Shown: positions 25,083 through 34,398, counted from the first letter of the stretch. The stretch: 64,000 nt of DNA from Thalassospira sp. MCCC 1A03138 (GCF_002115785.1 NZ_JFJY01000008.1:1-64000), one strand, 5' to 3'. Program-made: numbers and translations. The notes: generated from the letters alone by a model not told the origin.

Positions 25083-25486
25083 ATATCCCCCTCGTACTTT
25101 CACGTGAAAATTTATCCGACTCTATTGATATTAGACATTGTTGTTCGGAACTCCATCTACGACGCATCGCAGCACACTCGCAATAAAATTGCGCGTAAAT
25201 CGGTACCGGAATAAGTAAATATTAAGTTGACCCAACGTCAACCTATGCAATCAAGCGTTTTGCACATTGCAATGCGAGTTGATTTGAAAAAAGGTCAGCA
25301 TTCATTACCATTATCCTGTCAGACAGCGATCCGTCCCGACCAAACGCCAAAACCGGAACGCCAATGACAGCAAAGAGAATTTTACGGGCCATACCAAAAC
25401 GCTGCGCGTAAACTTATATCAATAAAAGCAGCGCAACTGGCCCACACGACCCCGCAATCAGAGAGAGATCCCGAGGGAGACTGGTC
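25083..25486. other. Divergent promoter region, orphan versus indolepyruvate oxidoreductase
   Basis: A 404-base AT-rich gap with no supported gene. It carries the perfect inverted repeat GTTGAC-N5-GTCAAC at 25226-25242 and, at the right end, the GAGGGAGA ribosome site of the next gene. Confidence 0.55.
25226..25242. promoter_or_regulatory. Inverted repeat, candidate operator
   Basis: GTTGAC-CCAAC-GTCAAC, a perfect 6-base dyad with a 5-base spacer, 245 bases upstream of the indolepyruvate oxidoreductase gene. It has the shape of a repressor or Lrp-like site; the binder is unknown. Confidence 0.4.
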
Positions 25487-28400
25487 ATGGCACAATTGGC
25501 GGCAATTAGCCTTGATGACAAATATACGCTTGAAGAAGGCCGGGTCTATTTGACCGGTATCCAGGCGTTGGTTCGATTGCCCCTGATGCAGCGCCAGCTT
25601 GACGCGCGCGCAGGCCTGAACACTGCCGGATGTATTTCCGGTTATCGCGGGTCACCACTGGGCGGCCTTGATCAGCAGCTTTGGCGCGCCAAAAAATTCC
25701 TGACCCGACAGCAGATCGAATTTCAGGCCGGTGTGAACGAAGACCTTGCCGCCACCGTCGTCTGGGGCAGCCAGCAGGTCAATATGTACAAGGACGCCAA
25801 ATATGATGGCGTCTTTGGCATGTGGTATGGCAAGGGGCCGGGTGTTGACCGGTCGGGCGATGTTTTCAAACACGCCAACTATGCCGGTACGTCCAAACAT
25901 GGCGGCGTTCTGGTTCTGGCCGGTGATGACCATTCCTGCAAATCATCCACCCTGCCCCATCAGACCGAATATGCCTTTATCGATGCGCAAATCCCGGTTC
26001 TGAACCCGTCGGGGGTTCAGGATATCCTTGATTTCGGGATCCATGGCTGGGCCATGAGCCGCTATTCCGGCTGCTGGGTTGCGATGAAAACCATCGCCGA
26101 AACGGTTGAAAGTTCGGCCGCGGTCGATGTCGCGCCCGATCGCATCACGCCGGTCATCCCCGATAATTTCGACATGCCCGAAGGCGGGCTCCATATCCGT
26201 TGGCCCGACACGCCAAAGGATCAGGAACACCGCCTGATGAAATACAAGCTCTATGCCGCCCTTGCCTATGCGCGCGCCAACAAGCTGAACAAAACCGTCA
26301 TCGACAGCCCGAATGCACGGCTTGGCATCATTACGACCGGCAAGGCATATCTCGATGTCATGCAGGCATTTGATGACCTTGGCATATCCGAGGCCGATGC
26401 CGCCAAGATCGGTATTCGTGTGCTGAAGGTCGGTATGAGCTGGCCGCTCAACCGCGACGATGTGCGCGAATTTGCCATGGGGCTTGAGGAAATCATCGTC
26501 GTCGAGGAAAAACGCGCGGTGATGGAAAATCAGGTCAAGGAACAGCTTTATAACTGGCGCGAAGATGTCCGCCCGACCGTGATCGGCAAATTCGATGAAA
26601 AGGGCGAATGGATTCTGCCCTCGATGGATGAACTGACCCCGGCGCGTATCGCCGTTGTGCTGGCACAGCGCATCAAGCGTTTCTATGACAGCCCGAAAAT
26701 CCACGAACGCATCGACTGGCTGGAACAGAAAGAACGCGAAATCGCCGAACCGCGCCCGGATGTCGCGCGCATTCCGTGGTTCTGTCCGGGTTGCCCGCAT
26801 AACAGCTCGACCAAGGTGCCCGAAGGCAGCCGCGCCATGGCCGGGATCGGGTGCCATTACATGGTCAACTGGATGGACCGTTCGACCGAAACCTTTACCC
26901 ATATGGGCGGCGAAGGTGTCACCTGGATCGGGCAGGCCCCGTTCACCAATGAAAAGCACGTTTTCCAGAACCTTGGCGATGGCACCTATTACCATTCCGG
27001 GTCGCTTGCGGTGCGCGCCGCCGTCGCGGCCGGTGTCAACATCACCTATAAAATCCTGTTTAACGATGCGGTCGCCATGACCGGGGGCCAGCCGGTTGAC
27101 GGTCCGCTGACCGTACCGCAAATCACCCGTCAGATGGCCGATGAAGGCGTGAAACGCATCATCGTTCTATCCGATGAACCCGATAAATATCCGGTCGCAT
27201 CGCATTTCGCCGATGGTGTTGATATCCGCCATCGCGACGAACTGGAAAACACCCAGAAAGAACTGCGTGAAATCGAAGGTGTGACCATCCTGATCTTTGA
27301 TCAGACCTGTGCCGCCGAAAAACGCCGTCGTCGCAAACGCAAACTGATGGTCGATCCGCCCAAACGGGTCTTCATCAATGATCTGGTGTGCGAGGGCTGC
27401 GGCGATTGCGGTGAAAAATCCAACTGTCTTGCGGTTGTGCCGGTCGAAACCGAATTTGGCCGCAAGCGCGCCATTGACCAGTCGGCCTGTAACAAGGATT
27501 TCTCCTGCCTGAATGGCTTCTGCCCAAGCTTTGTCACCATCGAAGGTGGATCGCTGCGCAAACCCGAAGCCGCCGCCAAAAGCGGTAATGCAGGCGATGC
27601 CATCTTCGCCAGCCTGCCGCGCCCGCCCCTGCCCGATATCACCGATCCGTGGTCGGTTCTGATCACGGGTGTTGGCGGCACGGGTGTCGTGACCATCGGG
27701 GCCCTGCTTGGCATGGCCGCCCATATCGAGGGCAAGGGCATTGTCGGCCTTGATATGGCGGGCTTGGCGCAAAAAGGCGGTGCGGTCGTAAGCCACATCC
27801 GTTTTGCCGATACGCAGGAAAAACTCCATGCCGCACGCATTCCGGCGGGCGAGGCCAATGTGGTGCTGGGCTGTGATCTTCTGGTCGCGGCAAGCTTCGA
27901 AGGCCTTGCCAAGATGCGCCGCAACTTTACCCAGGCCGTGATCAACACCCACGAAACCGTCACCGGTGCCTTTACCCGCAACCCCGATTTCCAGCTGAAA
28001 TCGAACGAGCATATGAAGGTCATATCCGATGCCTGTGGCACGGATGCGGTGAATTTCGTCGAAGGCAGTGATATCGCCACCCGCCTGATGGGCAATTCGA
28101 TTGCCACCAACCTGTTCATGCTGGGTGTCGCATGGCAACGCGGTCTGATCCCGATCACCGAAGAAGCCCTGATGCAGGCGATTGATCTCAACGGTGTCGC
28201 GATTGATATGAACAAACAGTCCTTCTATTGGGGCCGCCTGTTTGCCCATGATCCGAAACGCGTGCTTGATGTCATCGGCCCGAACGAGGCGGAGGCACAC
28301 CCGATTGCCACCACGCTTTCCGACATGGTTGCCAAACGCAAGGCCTTCCTGACCGATTATCAGAACGCATCCTATGCCAACCGGTTTGTCGCACTGGTCG

Positions 28401-28969
28401 ACAGGGTCGCGGCGGCTGAAAAACGCCTTGATGGCGGTGATGATCTGGCCCGGACGGTGGCGAAATATTACTTCAAACTGCTCGCCTACAAGGACGAGTA
28501 TGAAGTCGCCCGTCTTTATACCGATCCGGCCTTCAGGGCCAAACTCGCCAAGAACTTCACCGGCGATTACAAAATCCGGTTCCATCTGGCCCCACCGGCC
28601 CTTGCAGACAGGGACCCGGAAACCGGCCACCTGAAAAAGCAGGCCTTTGGCCCCTGGATGATGAGTGCCTTTGGCATTCTTGCGAAATTCAAGTTCCTGC
28701 GCGGCACGGCACTAGATCCGTTCGGTCGTACCCATGAGCGCAAAATGGAACGTCAATTGATCGCCGATTACGAGGCACTGGTGAACGAGGTCATCACTGG
28801 CCTTAACCATGACAATGCCCGGATTGCAAATGCCCTTCTGGCCCTGCCCGAACAGATCCGTGGTTATGGCCATATCAAGGATGGCAATATCGACAAGGTC
28901 AAAACCCGCGAGGCCGAACTGCTGGAACAGTTCCGCAACCCGCCGGAACATCTGAAAGCTGCGGAATAA
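25487..28969 (+). CDS. Fused indolepyruvate ferredoxin oxidoreductase
   Basis: An 1160-residue single-chain 2-oxoacid:ferredoxin oxidoreductase, the fused (IorA plus IorB) form common in proteobacteria, which oxidatively decarboxylates aryl-pyruvates to aryl-acetyl-CoA. The pyrimidine-binding domain is at about 20-220. The thiamine-diphosphate domain is at about 425-620 (FCPGCPHNSSTKVPEG with cofactor-region cysteines, GGEGVTWIGQAPF). An iron-sulphur Cys cluster near 630-680 reads CEGCGDCGEKSNC and later CNKDFSCLNGFCPS. The gamma domain is at about 720-930 (ITGVGGTGVVTIGALLGMAA), and a C-terminal extension of DUF6537 type covers about 940-1140. It stands alone with its own promoter and terminator and likely serves aromatic amino acid catabolism. 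Confidence 0.94.
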   Translation: MAQLAAISLDDKYTLEEGRVYLTGIQALVRLPLMQRQLDARAGLNTAGCISGYRGSPLGGLDQQLWRAKKFLTRQQIEFQAGVNEDLAATVVWGSQQVNMYKDAKYDGVFGMWYGKGPGVDRSGDVFKHANYAGTSKHGGVLVLAGDDHSCKSSTLPHQTEYAFIDAQIPVLNPSGVQDILDFGIHGWAMSRYSGCWVAMKTIAETVESSAAVDVAPDRITPVIPDNFDMPEGGLHIRWPDTPKDQEHRLMKYKLYAALAYARANKLNKTVIDSPNARLGIITTGKAYLDVMQAFDDLGISEADAAKIGIRVLKVGMSWPLNRDDVREFAMGLEEIIVVEEKRAVMENQVKEQLYNWREDVRPTVIGKFDEKGEWILPSMDELTPARIAVVLAQRIKRFYDSPKIHERIDWLEQKEREIAEPRPDVARIPWFCPGCPHNSSTKVPEGSRAMAGIGCHYMVNWMDRSTETFTHMGGEGVTWIGQAPFTNEKHVFQNLGDGTYYHSGSLAVRAAVAAGVNITYKILFNDAVAMTGGQPVDGPLTVPQITRQMADEGVKRIIVLSDEPDKYPVASHFADGVDIRHRDELENTQKELREIEGVTILIFDQTCAAEKRRRRKRKLMVDPPKRVFINDLVCEGCGDCGEKSNCLAVVPVETEFGRKRAIDQSACNKDFSCLNGFCPSFVTIEGGSLRKPEAAAKSGNAGDAIFASLPRPPLPDITDPWSVLITGVGGTGVVTIGALLGMAAHIEGKGIVGLDMAGLAQKGGAVVSHIRFADTQEKLHAARIPAGEANVVLGCDLLVAASFEGLAKMRRNFTQAVINTHETVTGAFTRNPDFQLKSNEHMKVISDACGTDAVNFVEGSDIATRLMGNSIATNLFMLGVAWQRGLIPITEEALMQAIDLNGVAIDMNKQSFYWGRLFAHDPKRVLDVIGPNEAEAHPIATTLSDMVAKRKAFLTDYQNASYANRFVALVDRVAAAEKRLDGGDDLARTVAKYYFKLLAYKDEYEVARLYTDPAFRAKLAKNFTGDYKIRFHLAPPALADRDPETGHLKKQAFGPWMMSAFGILAKFKFLRGTALDPFGRTHERKMERQLIADYEALVNEVITGLNHDNARIANALLALPEQIRGYGHIKDGNIDKVKTREAELLEQFRNPPEHLKAAE

Positions 28970-28998
28970 CGCGGCCTTCCAAAAATCTGGCAAAAATC

Positions 28999-29034
28999 AA
29001 AGGGGCCGCATGATCAGCGGCCCCTTTTTTATGT
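28999..29034 (+). terminator. Rho-independent terminator after indolepyruvate oxidoreductase
   Basis: AAAGGGGCCGC-ATGATCA-GCGGCCCCTTTTTT, an 11-base stem with T-run, 29 bases after the stop and just before the stop of the convergent patatin-like gene. Confidence 0.92.
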
Positions 29035-29039
29035 TGATG

Positions 29040-30230
29040 TTACGCCAGTCGCGGCCGTGGCCCGCCCAGCGGGAAATGCAGATCGGGCAGAACCCGTGCC
29101 GCGCGACGGCGCAGATCACGCACCGGATGTTCGCGAAGCTGCCGGCTGCGGTAACTTGCAATCATGTCATCGGTCGCCTGATAGCCGTCATCAATCCCGC
29201 GATCAAGGTTCTCCCACGTCCAGTCGTAATTGATATGGGGTGAAACCGGGATTTCGATGATGTCGATCTTGCGCCCGCTTTCGGCGACTTCACGCTTGAA
29301 GGCCTTGACGGCATCCTCGCTTGCCGATGCGGCAAACAGCATGATCAGGTTATTCAGCGCGTCATAAAGATTTTCCGGCTGACGCACCTGCTTAAGGTCC
29401 AGAATACGGCTGACCCAGACTTCCTCGACATCGGGATGATGGTGCAGGAAGTCAAAGAAATTGACCGTATCAACCGTCGCCCCCTCGCAATAGGTATCGC
29501 CGTTTATTTCAACCGGTTCCTCGATAAACGGCAGGGCCGAACAGGCACACAGCGTCTGCGCATTCATCTGCGGCAGATTGTAATGATCGGGCTTGTTGGT
29601 AAACAGCTCTAACCGCTGCTGTGTCAGGTTATAGGCATTGTGGAAAAGGGCCGGTTTATCGGGCTGATACAACCGGTCGAAATCAAGCCGATCCAGGAAC
29701 ATGCTGTCGGGCGAATATATTTTCGCCAATCCCTTGGTCTTGGTCTGGTACATCGCACCGATCATGAAGCGCGACAGCGGATTGACCGCCAGAATACCGT
29801 TCAACAGCACATCGTTAAGGTTATGGGGCGTCCAGTATTTCGGATTGCCCATGAAATGGCGGACATGCTCGGCGGCCTCACCGATGGCTTCGGGGACGAT
29901 CAGCCCCTGATAGCTGCCCGGGTTAAAGAAATAGGAAAGCCGGTTGGCGAAATCGGAAAAGAAATCCGGCGCAAAGGCCGATGCAATTGGAAAGCGTTCA
30001 TAAACGCTTGCCGGGCGGAATATCTTGCGGAAAAACCCGATCGTCTGATCAAGTTCCTGTCCTTCGTCCGCCTGATGCCAGGCCACCGAAAGCCACGCAC
30101 CGATGCAGGCAGATGACCAGATATCGAACGTGATATCGGGTTCCTGCTGAAGTCGTTTCAGAACCCCGATACTTAATCCGACGGCAGGTCCACCGCCGGA
30201 CAAAAAGATCGCCCGCTTGATTTTTCTCAC
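29040..30230 (-). CDS. Patatin-like protein with atypical catalytic residues
   Basis: A 396-residue patatin-like phospholipase-fold protein. The N-terminal glycine-rich oxyanion loop is normal (AIFLSGGGPAVGLSIGVLKRL). The nucleophile elbow, normally GxSxG, reads SSACIGAW, placing Cys at the Ser position and Ser at the first Gly. The partner motif, normally DGG/DGA, reads CEGATVDTVN with Glu for Asp. So it is either a patatin-fold enzyme using a Cys/Glu pair or a non-catalytic relative. There is no signal peptide. The start is GTG 30230, with GGGAG six bases upstream; the frame continues upstream without support. A CRP-like site lies in its upstream region. Confidence 0.85.
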   Translation of the reverse strand: MRKIKRAIFLSGGGPAVGLSIGVLKRLQQEPDITFDIWSSACIGAWLSVAWHQADEGQELDQTIGFFRKIFRPASVYERFPIASAFAPDFFSDFANRLSYFFNPGSYQGLIVPEAIGEAAEHVRHFMGNPKYWTPHNLNDVLLNGILAVNPLSRFMIGAMYQTKTKGLAKIYSPDSMFLDRLDFDRLYQPDKPALFHNAYNLTQQRLELFTNKPDHYNLPQMNAQTLCACSALPFIEEPVEINGDTYCEGATVDTVNFFDFLHHHPDVEEVWVSRILDLKQVRQPENLYDALNNLIMLFAASASEDAVKAFKREVAESGRKIDIIEIPVSPHINYDWTWENLDRGIDDGYQATDDMIASYRSRQLREHPVRDLRRRAARVLPDLHFPLGGPRPRLA

Positions 30231-30505
30231 AGCTATCTCCCACTCATTTGTCGTTAAACGACTGAACACCCGAACGCTGCGTTGGAATAACGCCGCAGTT
30301 GCCAGCGCTTCCACCCAGGAGATATCGGCCCGTCTTGCGCGGACCTATGAAGCTAAGAACGATTATAACCTATTCAATATTTAAGATAATTTACCATTCG
30401 ACATCAAACTTATGAAAGTTTGGAACAAATATAGACTATCGAATAGTGTGACATCCCAAATATCTATACCAGTAAAATGCTTCGTAACTTTTATTTCACT
30501 ATTTA

Positions 30506-30521
30506 TGTGATGACCGTCACA
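30506..30521. promoter_or_regulatory. CRP/FNR-family-like binding site
   Basis: TGTGA-TGACCG-TCACA matches the classic CRP half-sites exactly with 6-base spacing. It lies about 275 bases upstream of the patatin-like start. Which CRP-family regulator would bind in this organism is unknown. Confidence 0.5.
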
Positions 30522-30555
30522 GGAAAAAATATACTTCCATGATTGCCAAGATCAT

Positions 30556-30590
30556 AAATAAAGAAGGCCGCCACGTGGGCGACCTTCTGT
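30556..30590 (-). terminator. Terminator of the MCP/Cache operon
   Basis: On the minus strand AGAAGG-GCCC...GGGC-CCTTCT forms a stem with two small mismatches and an ACGT loop, followed by TTTATTTAT, 22 bases after the Cache gene stop. Confidence 0.78.
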
Positions 30591-30611
30591 AATTCCACGA
30601 TTCGGCACCGA

Positions 30612-31076
30612 TTATTCGTAATAACCGACCATAAAGATTTTGCCGTCATGCGGCTTTACCCAGGTTTTCTTTTCGGCAAGTTTCTTGGTTTCCGGGTGGG
30701 TCCAGGTATAGTTGGACCAGCCGCCATCCGGGTTCGTCTTGCCGGTTTCCACCATGTCGCGAATGATGAAATTGCTGTTCACATCCTGAAGATCCCAGAT
30801 TTTCGGATTGTTGATCAGCTTCGGATTGATCGCATGGGTCAGGAACGTGCCCTTTTCGCCGTCGGCGACAATCACATAATATTCGTCAAAAACATATTCG
30901 CCGTCCTTGTCATTGAACGCGGCAAAGGACTGGTCCTGTCCGACCTGATCGTAGAGTGCGATGGCCTTATCAACCAGCCCCTGTGCGGTTGCCGCCTTGT
31001 CCTGGGCCTGTGCAAGGCCGGTGGTCAGGCAAAGTGCGGTCACGGCAGATACAAAAAGACGCATAAGTGTTTTCAT
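30612..31076 (-). CDS. Secreted stand-alone Cache-domain protein
   Basis: A 154-residue exported protein. The signal peptide is residues 1-24 (LFVSAVTALCLTTGLAQA, cleavage before QDK). The mature part is a single small Cache domain: an N-terminal helix (AQGLVDKAIALYDQVG), a beta-sheet core with GEYVFDEYYVIVADGEKG and a closing GGWSNYTWTHPETKKLAEKKTWV...GKIFMVGYYE, typical of single-Cache type 2 modules that normally sit inside receptors. Here it has no membrane anchor, and the gene follows a chemoreceptor gene by 48 bases on the same strand. It probably binds a small ligand in the periplasm and presents it to, or competes with, that receptor (inference). Confidence 0.88.
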   Translation of the reverse strand: MKTLMRLFVSAVTALCLTTGLAQAQDKAATAQGLVDKAIALYDQVGQDQSFAAFNDKDGEYVFDEYYVIVADGEKGTFLTHAINPKLINNPKIWDLQDVNSNFIIRDMVETGKTNPDGGWSNYTWTHPETKKLAEKKTWVKPHDGKIFMVGYYE

Positions 31077-31124
31077 CAGGTAATCCCCTTTGATGAACCT
31101 GTTGGAAGTAAAATGGAAAATGGA

Positions 31125-32825
31125 TCAGACCGCCCGCAAACGGGCGACAAGCCCGTCCACGGAAGAACTCAGACCGGTCATCTGGCGACCAAGCTCGCCG
31201 GTTGCCTGCCCGACGGAATCCGCGGACTCGCGGGTGGCACGGGCGATTTCACGCACATCGCCAATCCCGCCCGATACGGTTTCGGCGTAACCGGCGGCTT
31301 CGGAAATGCTGTTGCTGATCTGGCCGGTGGCCGTCCCCTGCTCCAGCACCGCATCGGCGATGGCTTTAAGGATACCGTTGACGTCATTGACACTGGCAAC
31401 AATCGTCTGGATCGCCTCGACCGCAAGAACGGTTTCGGTACGGACATTGGCGATTTCGGATGCGATTTCCTCGGTCGACCGTGCCGTCTGGCTGGCAAGG
31501 TTCTTGACCTCGTTGGCCACAACCGCAAAGCCCTTTCCGGCATCCCCGGCACGGGCCGATTCAATCGTCGCGTTAAGTGCCAGAAGGTTGGTCTGCTCAG
31601 CAATATTGCCAATCAGTGCCGCCACATCCTCGATCCGGACACTGGCTTCTTCAAGCTTGCGGATTTTGGCATCCGCATCCAGTGCCTGCTCGCTTGCCGC
31701 CTGTGCGCGGCGGCTGCTTTCCTGGATTTCATTGCTGATCTGGGAAATCGCGGCGGCAAGGCTGTTGGCCGCTTCGGAAATCTCGCCCATATTGCGGCTG
31801 GATTTGCCCGACGCATCATAGGCATTCTCGCTTTGCTGATCGGTGCGTTCGGCATTGGTCAGCATCGCCGTGGCCGATGCACCGATCTGCTCGATCGCGG
31901 CACTGACCGCAGTTGCCGTACCCTTGACCGATGTTTCGATCTCGGCCGCCAGTTCCTGCATGATCTGGCGCTTTTCCTCGGCGGCCTTTGCCTCGTCCTC
32001 AAGACGGGTGCGTTCGGCTTCCTGAAGGCTTTGCGCATTCTGGCGGAAAATTTCAACCGCGCCTGCCATGCTGCCCATTTCATCGGTCCGCCCGGTAAAG
32101 GGCACATCGATATCGGCCCGACCATCGGCAAGTTCGCGCATCACCGCCGTCAACCGTTTGACCGGCACGCCGATCACGCGCGTGATGGCAAAACTGATCA
32201 GCACCATCGCAAGGACGGCGACAACCGATGCAATGATTGTCTGATTCTGGGCTGCCATGCCGGCTGCCATCGCATCCGAACTGGCAACATCCATACGGCT
32301 TTCCGCCGTTTCACGAAGCTCGGCCAATGTCGCCATCAGGCTTTCGTAATCCGACTGTGCCGACCATGAAAAACTCAGCGCCCCGGTATACTCGATATCA
32401 AGCATCCCCAGAACCTGATCGATCTTGGCAAGGTAATCTTCGTAAAGCTTGGCCGCACCTTCCGCGATCTCGCGTTCCGGCCCCGGCAGGTTCTGATCAC
32501 CCAGCATCTGGGTAAAGGCATCGCGCGCCGCCGTAATCTGTGACTGCAATTCCGCATTCACGCTGCTCATGCGGTCTTCGTCAACGCCTGCGGCCGACCA
32601 TGACAGCAGGCGATAAACCGTCTGATGAACCTTGGTGACATTACGGTCGATATTGCCGATATCGCGGACCTCCGGATAGGCCTCCGAAACGGCAAATTCC
32701 AGACCGTTGCTAAGTGATACGATCGCGCGTCCCCCGATGACGCCCACAATGGCAATGGCGATAACCCCGATCAGCGGCAGGACCGCCAACTTGGTACCGA
32801 TATTCAGATTGACGAAAGTTTTCAT
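31125..32825 (-). CDS. Methyl-accepting chemotaxis protein, operon with Cache protein
   Basis: A 566-residue chemoreceptor. The first membrane helix is at about 12-34. A compact helical periplasmic domain of about 160 residues resembles a four-helix bundle. The second membrane helix is at about 195-217, HAMP at 218-270, and the signalling domain at 300-566 with the tip [19 protein letters not shown] near 408-428. The C-terminus GLVARLRAV lacks a CheR pentapeptide. It is the first gene of a two-gene operon with a secreted Cache-domain protein 48 bases downstream, suggesting sensing through a soluble binding protein, as MCPs of the four-helix type often do. The ligand is unknown. Confidence 0.94.
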   Translation of the reverse strand: MKTFVNLNIGTKLAVLPLIGVIAIAIVGVIGGRAIVSLSNGLEFAVSEAYPEVRDIGNIDRNVTKVHQTVYRLLSWSAAGVDEDRMSSVNAELQSQITAARDAFTQMLGDQNLPGPEREIAEGAAKLYEDYLAKIDQVLGMLDIEYTGALSFSWSAQSDYESLMATLAELRETAESRMDVASSDAMAAGMAAQNQTIIASVVAVLAMVLISFAITRVIGVPVKRLTAVMRELADGRADIDVPFTGRTDEMGSMAGAVEIFRQNAQSLQEAERTRLEDEAKAAEEKRQIMQELAAEIETSVKGTATAVSAAIEQIGASATAMLTNAERTDQQSENAYDASGKSSRNMGEISEAANSLAAAISQISNEIQESSRRAQAASEQALDADAKIRKLEEASVRIEDVAALIGNIAEQTNLLALNATIESARAGDAGKGFAVVANEVKNLASQTARSTEEIASEIANVRTETVLAVEAIQTIVASVNDVNGILKAIADAVLEQGTATGQISNSISEAAGYAETVSGGIGDVREIARATRESADSVGQATGELGRQMTGLSSSVDGLVARLRAV

Positions 32826-33498
32826 TCTGTAACGTTCTAACCAATTGTAACTACAAGGATATCAGGCAACTGCCCCAACAGCTTCCCGGAAGATGGTGAC
32901 TATGGTGTCACCCTTGTTTTTGCGATGTCCCTTAACCAGCTCATTGGCGACACAACGATCATTCACCGGCCCCATTTCACCAGATGCGAAATGCGTGCGC
33001 AGCAAATGCCGATTGTTTGTTTTTATTGAAAATCTGAAGACATGCCGGGCGTGAATGGCCACAAGCAGGTGCGCAGTTCCGCACCGGATAAAGTTCGGAC
33101 CGGCATACCGGATGTAACGCCCCCGCGCCCCGATGCCATCCCCCGATACAAGCCCAAGGCTTGCAGCCGCTCTCGCAGCACGTCCCATCCCCGCCATCGT
33201 ACCCCCACGATCCGACAGGCGCGCAAAAATGCACCCCGTCATACAGGTTTCCGCGGCATAAACCGATCTTGATCGTTTCCAGGGATATTTTCTTCTATCA
33301 CCTGACCGCGCGGCAGAGTGTAGTCAGCGACCACTAGCGCAACCAAGTGACATGTTTGTTAGGATATTAGTTCAAAAATGAGACAAGAAATACTACCCTA
33401 AGGTATCCGTTTCCTATCGGGGTATCGTATAAGTATTACATAGCAAAGACTTATACATTCACAGATTTATATCGTTCTCTAATTTAGTTTTTAATTAT
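32826..33498. other. Long intergenic region with GC-rich island
   Basis: A 673-base gap. Its middle, about 33020-33270, is GC-rich with overlapping open frames on both strands (a minus-strand frame at 33023-33226 of 67 codons is the most protein-like), while both flanks are AT-rich. No family is recognisable, no good ribosome site is seen, and there is no annotated RNA fold. It may be a decayed gene or a structured element. Confidence 0.35.
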
Positions 33499-33951
33499 TT
33501 ACAGAACGAAGATTTCACTGTCCGCTTCCGGAGTCATCCGGCCTGCTGCCGTCCTTCCGAATGAAATCAGTAATTTCTTTCTGCGCGCTGCTGACAGTTT
33601 CCGGTCCGGCGCCGGCGCGGGGCGGACAATGGCCGCCTCGAACCGGTCGGCGACGATCAATCCGACATCGACCGGGATCAGGTCACGCGGAAATTCCATC
33701 GGCACGGCAAAGAAAAACCGGTCGCAATAATCAAGATAGCTTTCCCACTTCTGATCAACGCGAAAATCCTCGACCGATGATTTTACCTCAACCGCCCAAA
33801 GATCACCCTTTTCCCCAAGGGCCAGAACGTCAAGCCTCCGCCCGTTGCCAAGCCTAAGCTCGGTCAGGCACGCCATGCGATGATGATACAAAAGACGGCA
33901 AACGCCTTCTGTGACTTCGCTTGTGATTTGAGGGCGATTGCGGTCATTCAT
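33499..33951 (-). CDS. mmcB: MmcB family DNA repair protein
   Basis: A 150-residue MmcB (formerly DUF1052) protein, a predicted PD-(D/E)xK nuclease-fold protein. In Caulobacter it works with ImuABC-independent repair and protects against mitomycin C cross-links. The fold core is visible: LTELRLGNGRRLDVLALGEKG, then WAVEVKSSVEDFRVDQKW (the E-x-K strand) and YCDRFFFAVP. ATG 33951 is used; an in-frame upstream ATG at 33972 falls inside the T-tract of the terminator of gapR, so it is unlikely to be translated. It is on the same strand as gapR but separated by that terminator. Confidence 0.88.
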   Translation of the reverse strand: MNDRNRPQITSEVTEGVCRLLYHHRMACLTELRLGNGRRLDVLALGEKGDLWAVEVKSSVEDFRVDQKWESYLDYCDRFFFAVPMEFPRDLIPVDVGLIVADRFEAAIVRPAPAPDRKLSAARRKKLLISFGRTAAGRMTPEADSEIFVL

Positions 33952-33964
33952 CGCCACAGGATAC

Positions 33965-33999
33965 AAAAACAAAAGCCCGCTCGAAAGCGGACTTTGCGT
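33965..33999 (-). terminator. Terminator after gapR
   Basis: On the minus strand AAAGTCCGCT-TTCG-AGCGGGCTTT (one mismatch) is followed by TGTTTTTGT, about 30 bases after the gapR stop and immediately before the mmcB start. Confidence 0.8.
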
Positions 34000-34027
34000 C
34001 TTGGCGCGACACTCCTGACAAAGCAGA

Positions 34028-34273
34028 TCAGCTCATGCCAAGCGCACGTTTGTAGACCTCAAGGATTTCTTCCTGTTCGGTGCGTTCGTGATCTTCCATT
34101 TTGCGCAGACGGATAATCTGGCGCAGGATTTTCACGTCGTAACCAAGCGCCTTGGCTTCACCGTAAACTTCCTTGATATCAGCCATCAGGTTGGCTTTTT
34201 CTTCTTCAAGGCGTTCAATGCGTTCGACATAGCTCGCAAGCTGATCGGCTGCGATTCCACCGACTTCGGTCAT
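34028..34273 (-). CDS. gapR: GapR nucleoid-associated protein (DUF2312)
   Basis: An 81-residue DUF2312 protein. It matches Caulobacter GapR, which binds overtwisted AT-rich DNA as a clamp-like tetramer and stimulates topoisomerases ahead of replication forks. The whole protein is helical: AADQLASYVERIERLEEEK, then ANLMADIKEVYGEAKALGYD, then KILRQIIRLRKMEDHERTEQ and EILEVYKRALGM. Length and motifs are those of the family, which is characteristic of alphaproteobacteria and so supports the taxonomic guess. It is a single gene with its own terminator. Confidence 0.94.
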   Translation of the reverse strand: MTEVGGIAADQLASYVERIERLEEEKANLMADIKEVYGEAKALGYDVKILRQIIRLRKMEDHERTEQEEILEVYKRALGMS

Positions 34274-34398
34274 TCCTGATATTCTCCGATCATGTTTGCG
34301 CAGCGGAAACCGGTGCGCTGAATTTCAATGCGGCGCGACGATACTCAATGCGCTTTGCCATGACAAGACCCGTTCGCCCGGCAAATTTCAGACAGCTT

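Larger units (their letters stand above)
30231..30611. other. AT-rich upstream region of the patatin-like gene
   Basis: A 381-base gene-free, AT-rich gap. It holds a perfect CRP-type palindrome at 30506-30521 and the terminator of the Cache/MCP operon at about 30556-30590. ACTAT-CGA-ATAGT near 30440 is a further small dyad. Confidence 0.55.

Noticed and set aside
30648..32369. 573-codon plus-strand open frame over the Cache and MCP genes
   Set aside because: It is a shadow of the minus-strand receptor, covering two genes and their spacer; no family motifs.
32862..33242. 126-codon minus-strand frame downstream of the MCP promoter
   Set aside because: No ribosome site, mixed composition across an AT/GC boundary, no recognisable motif; kept only as part of the GC-rich island note.
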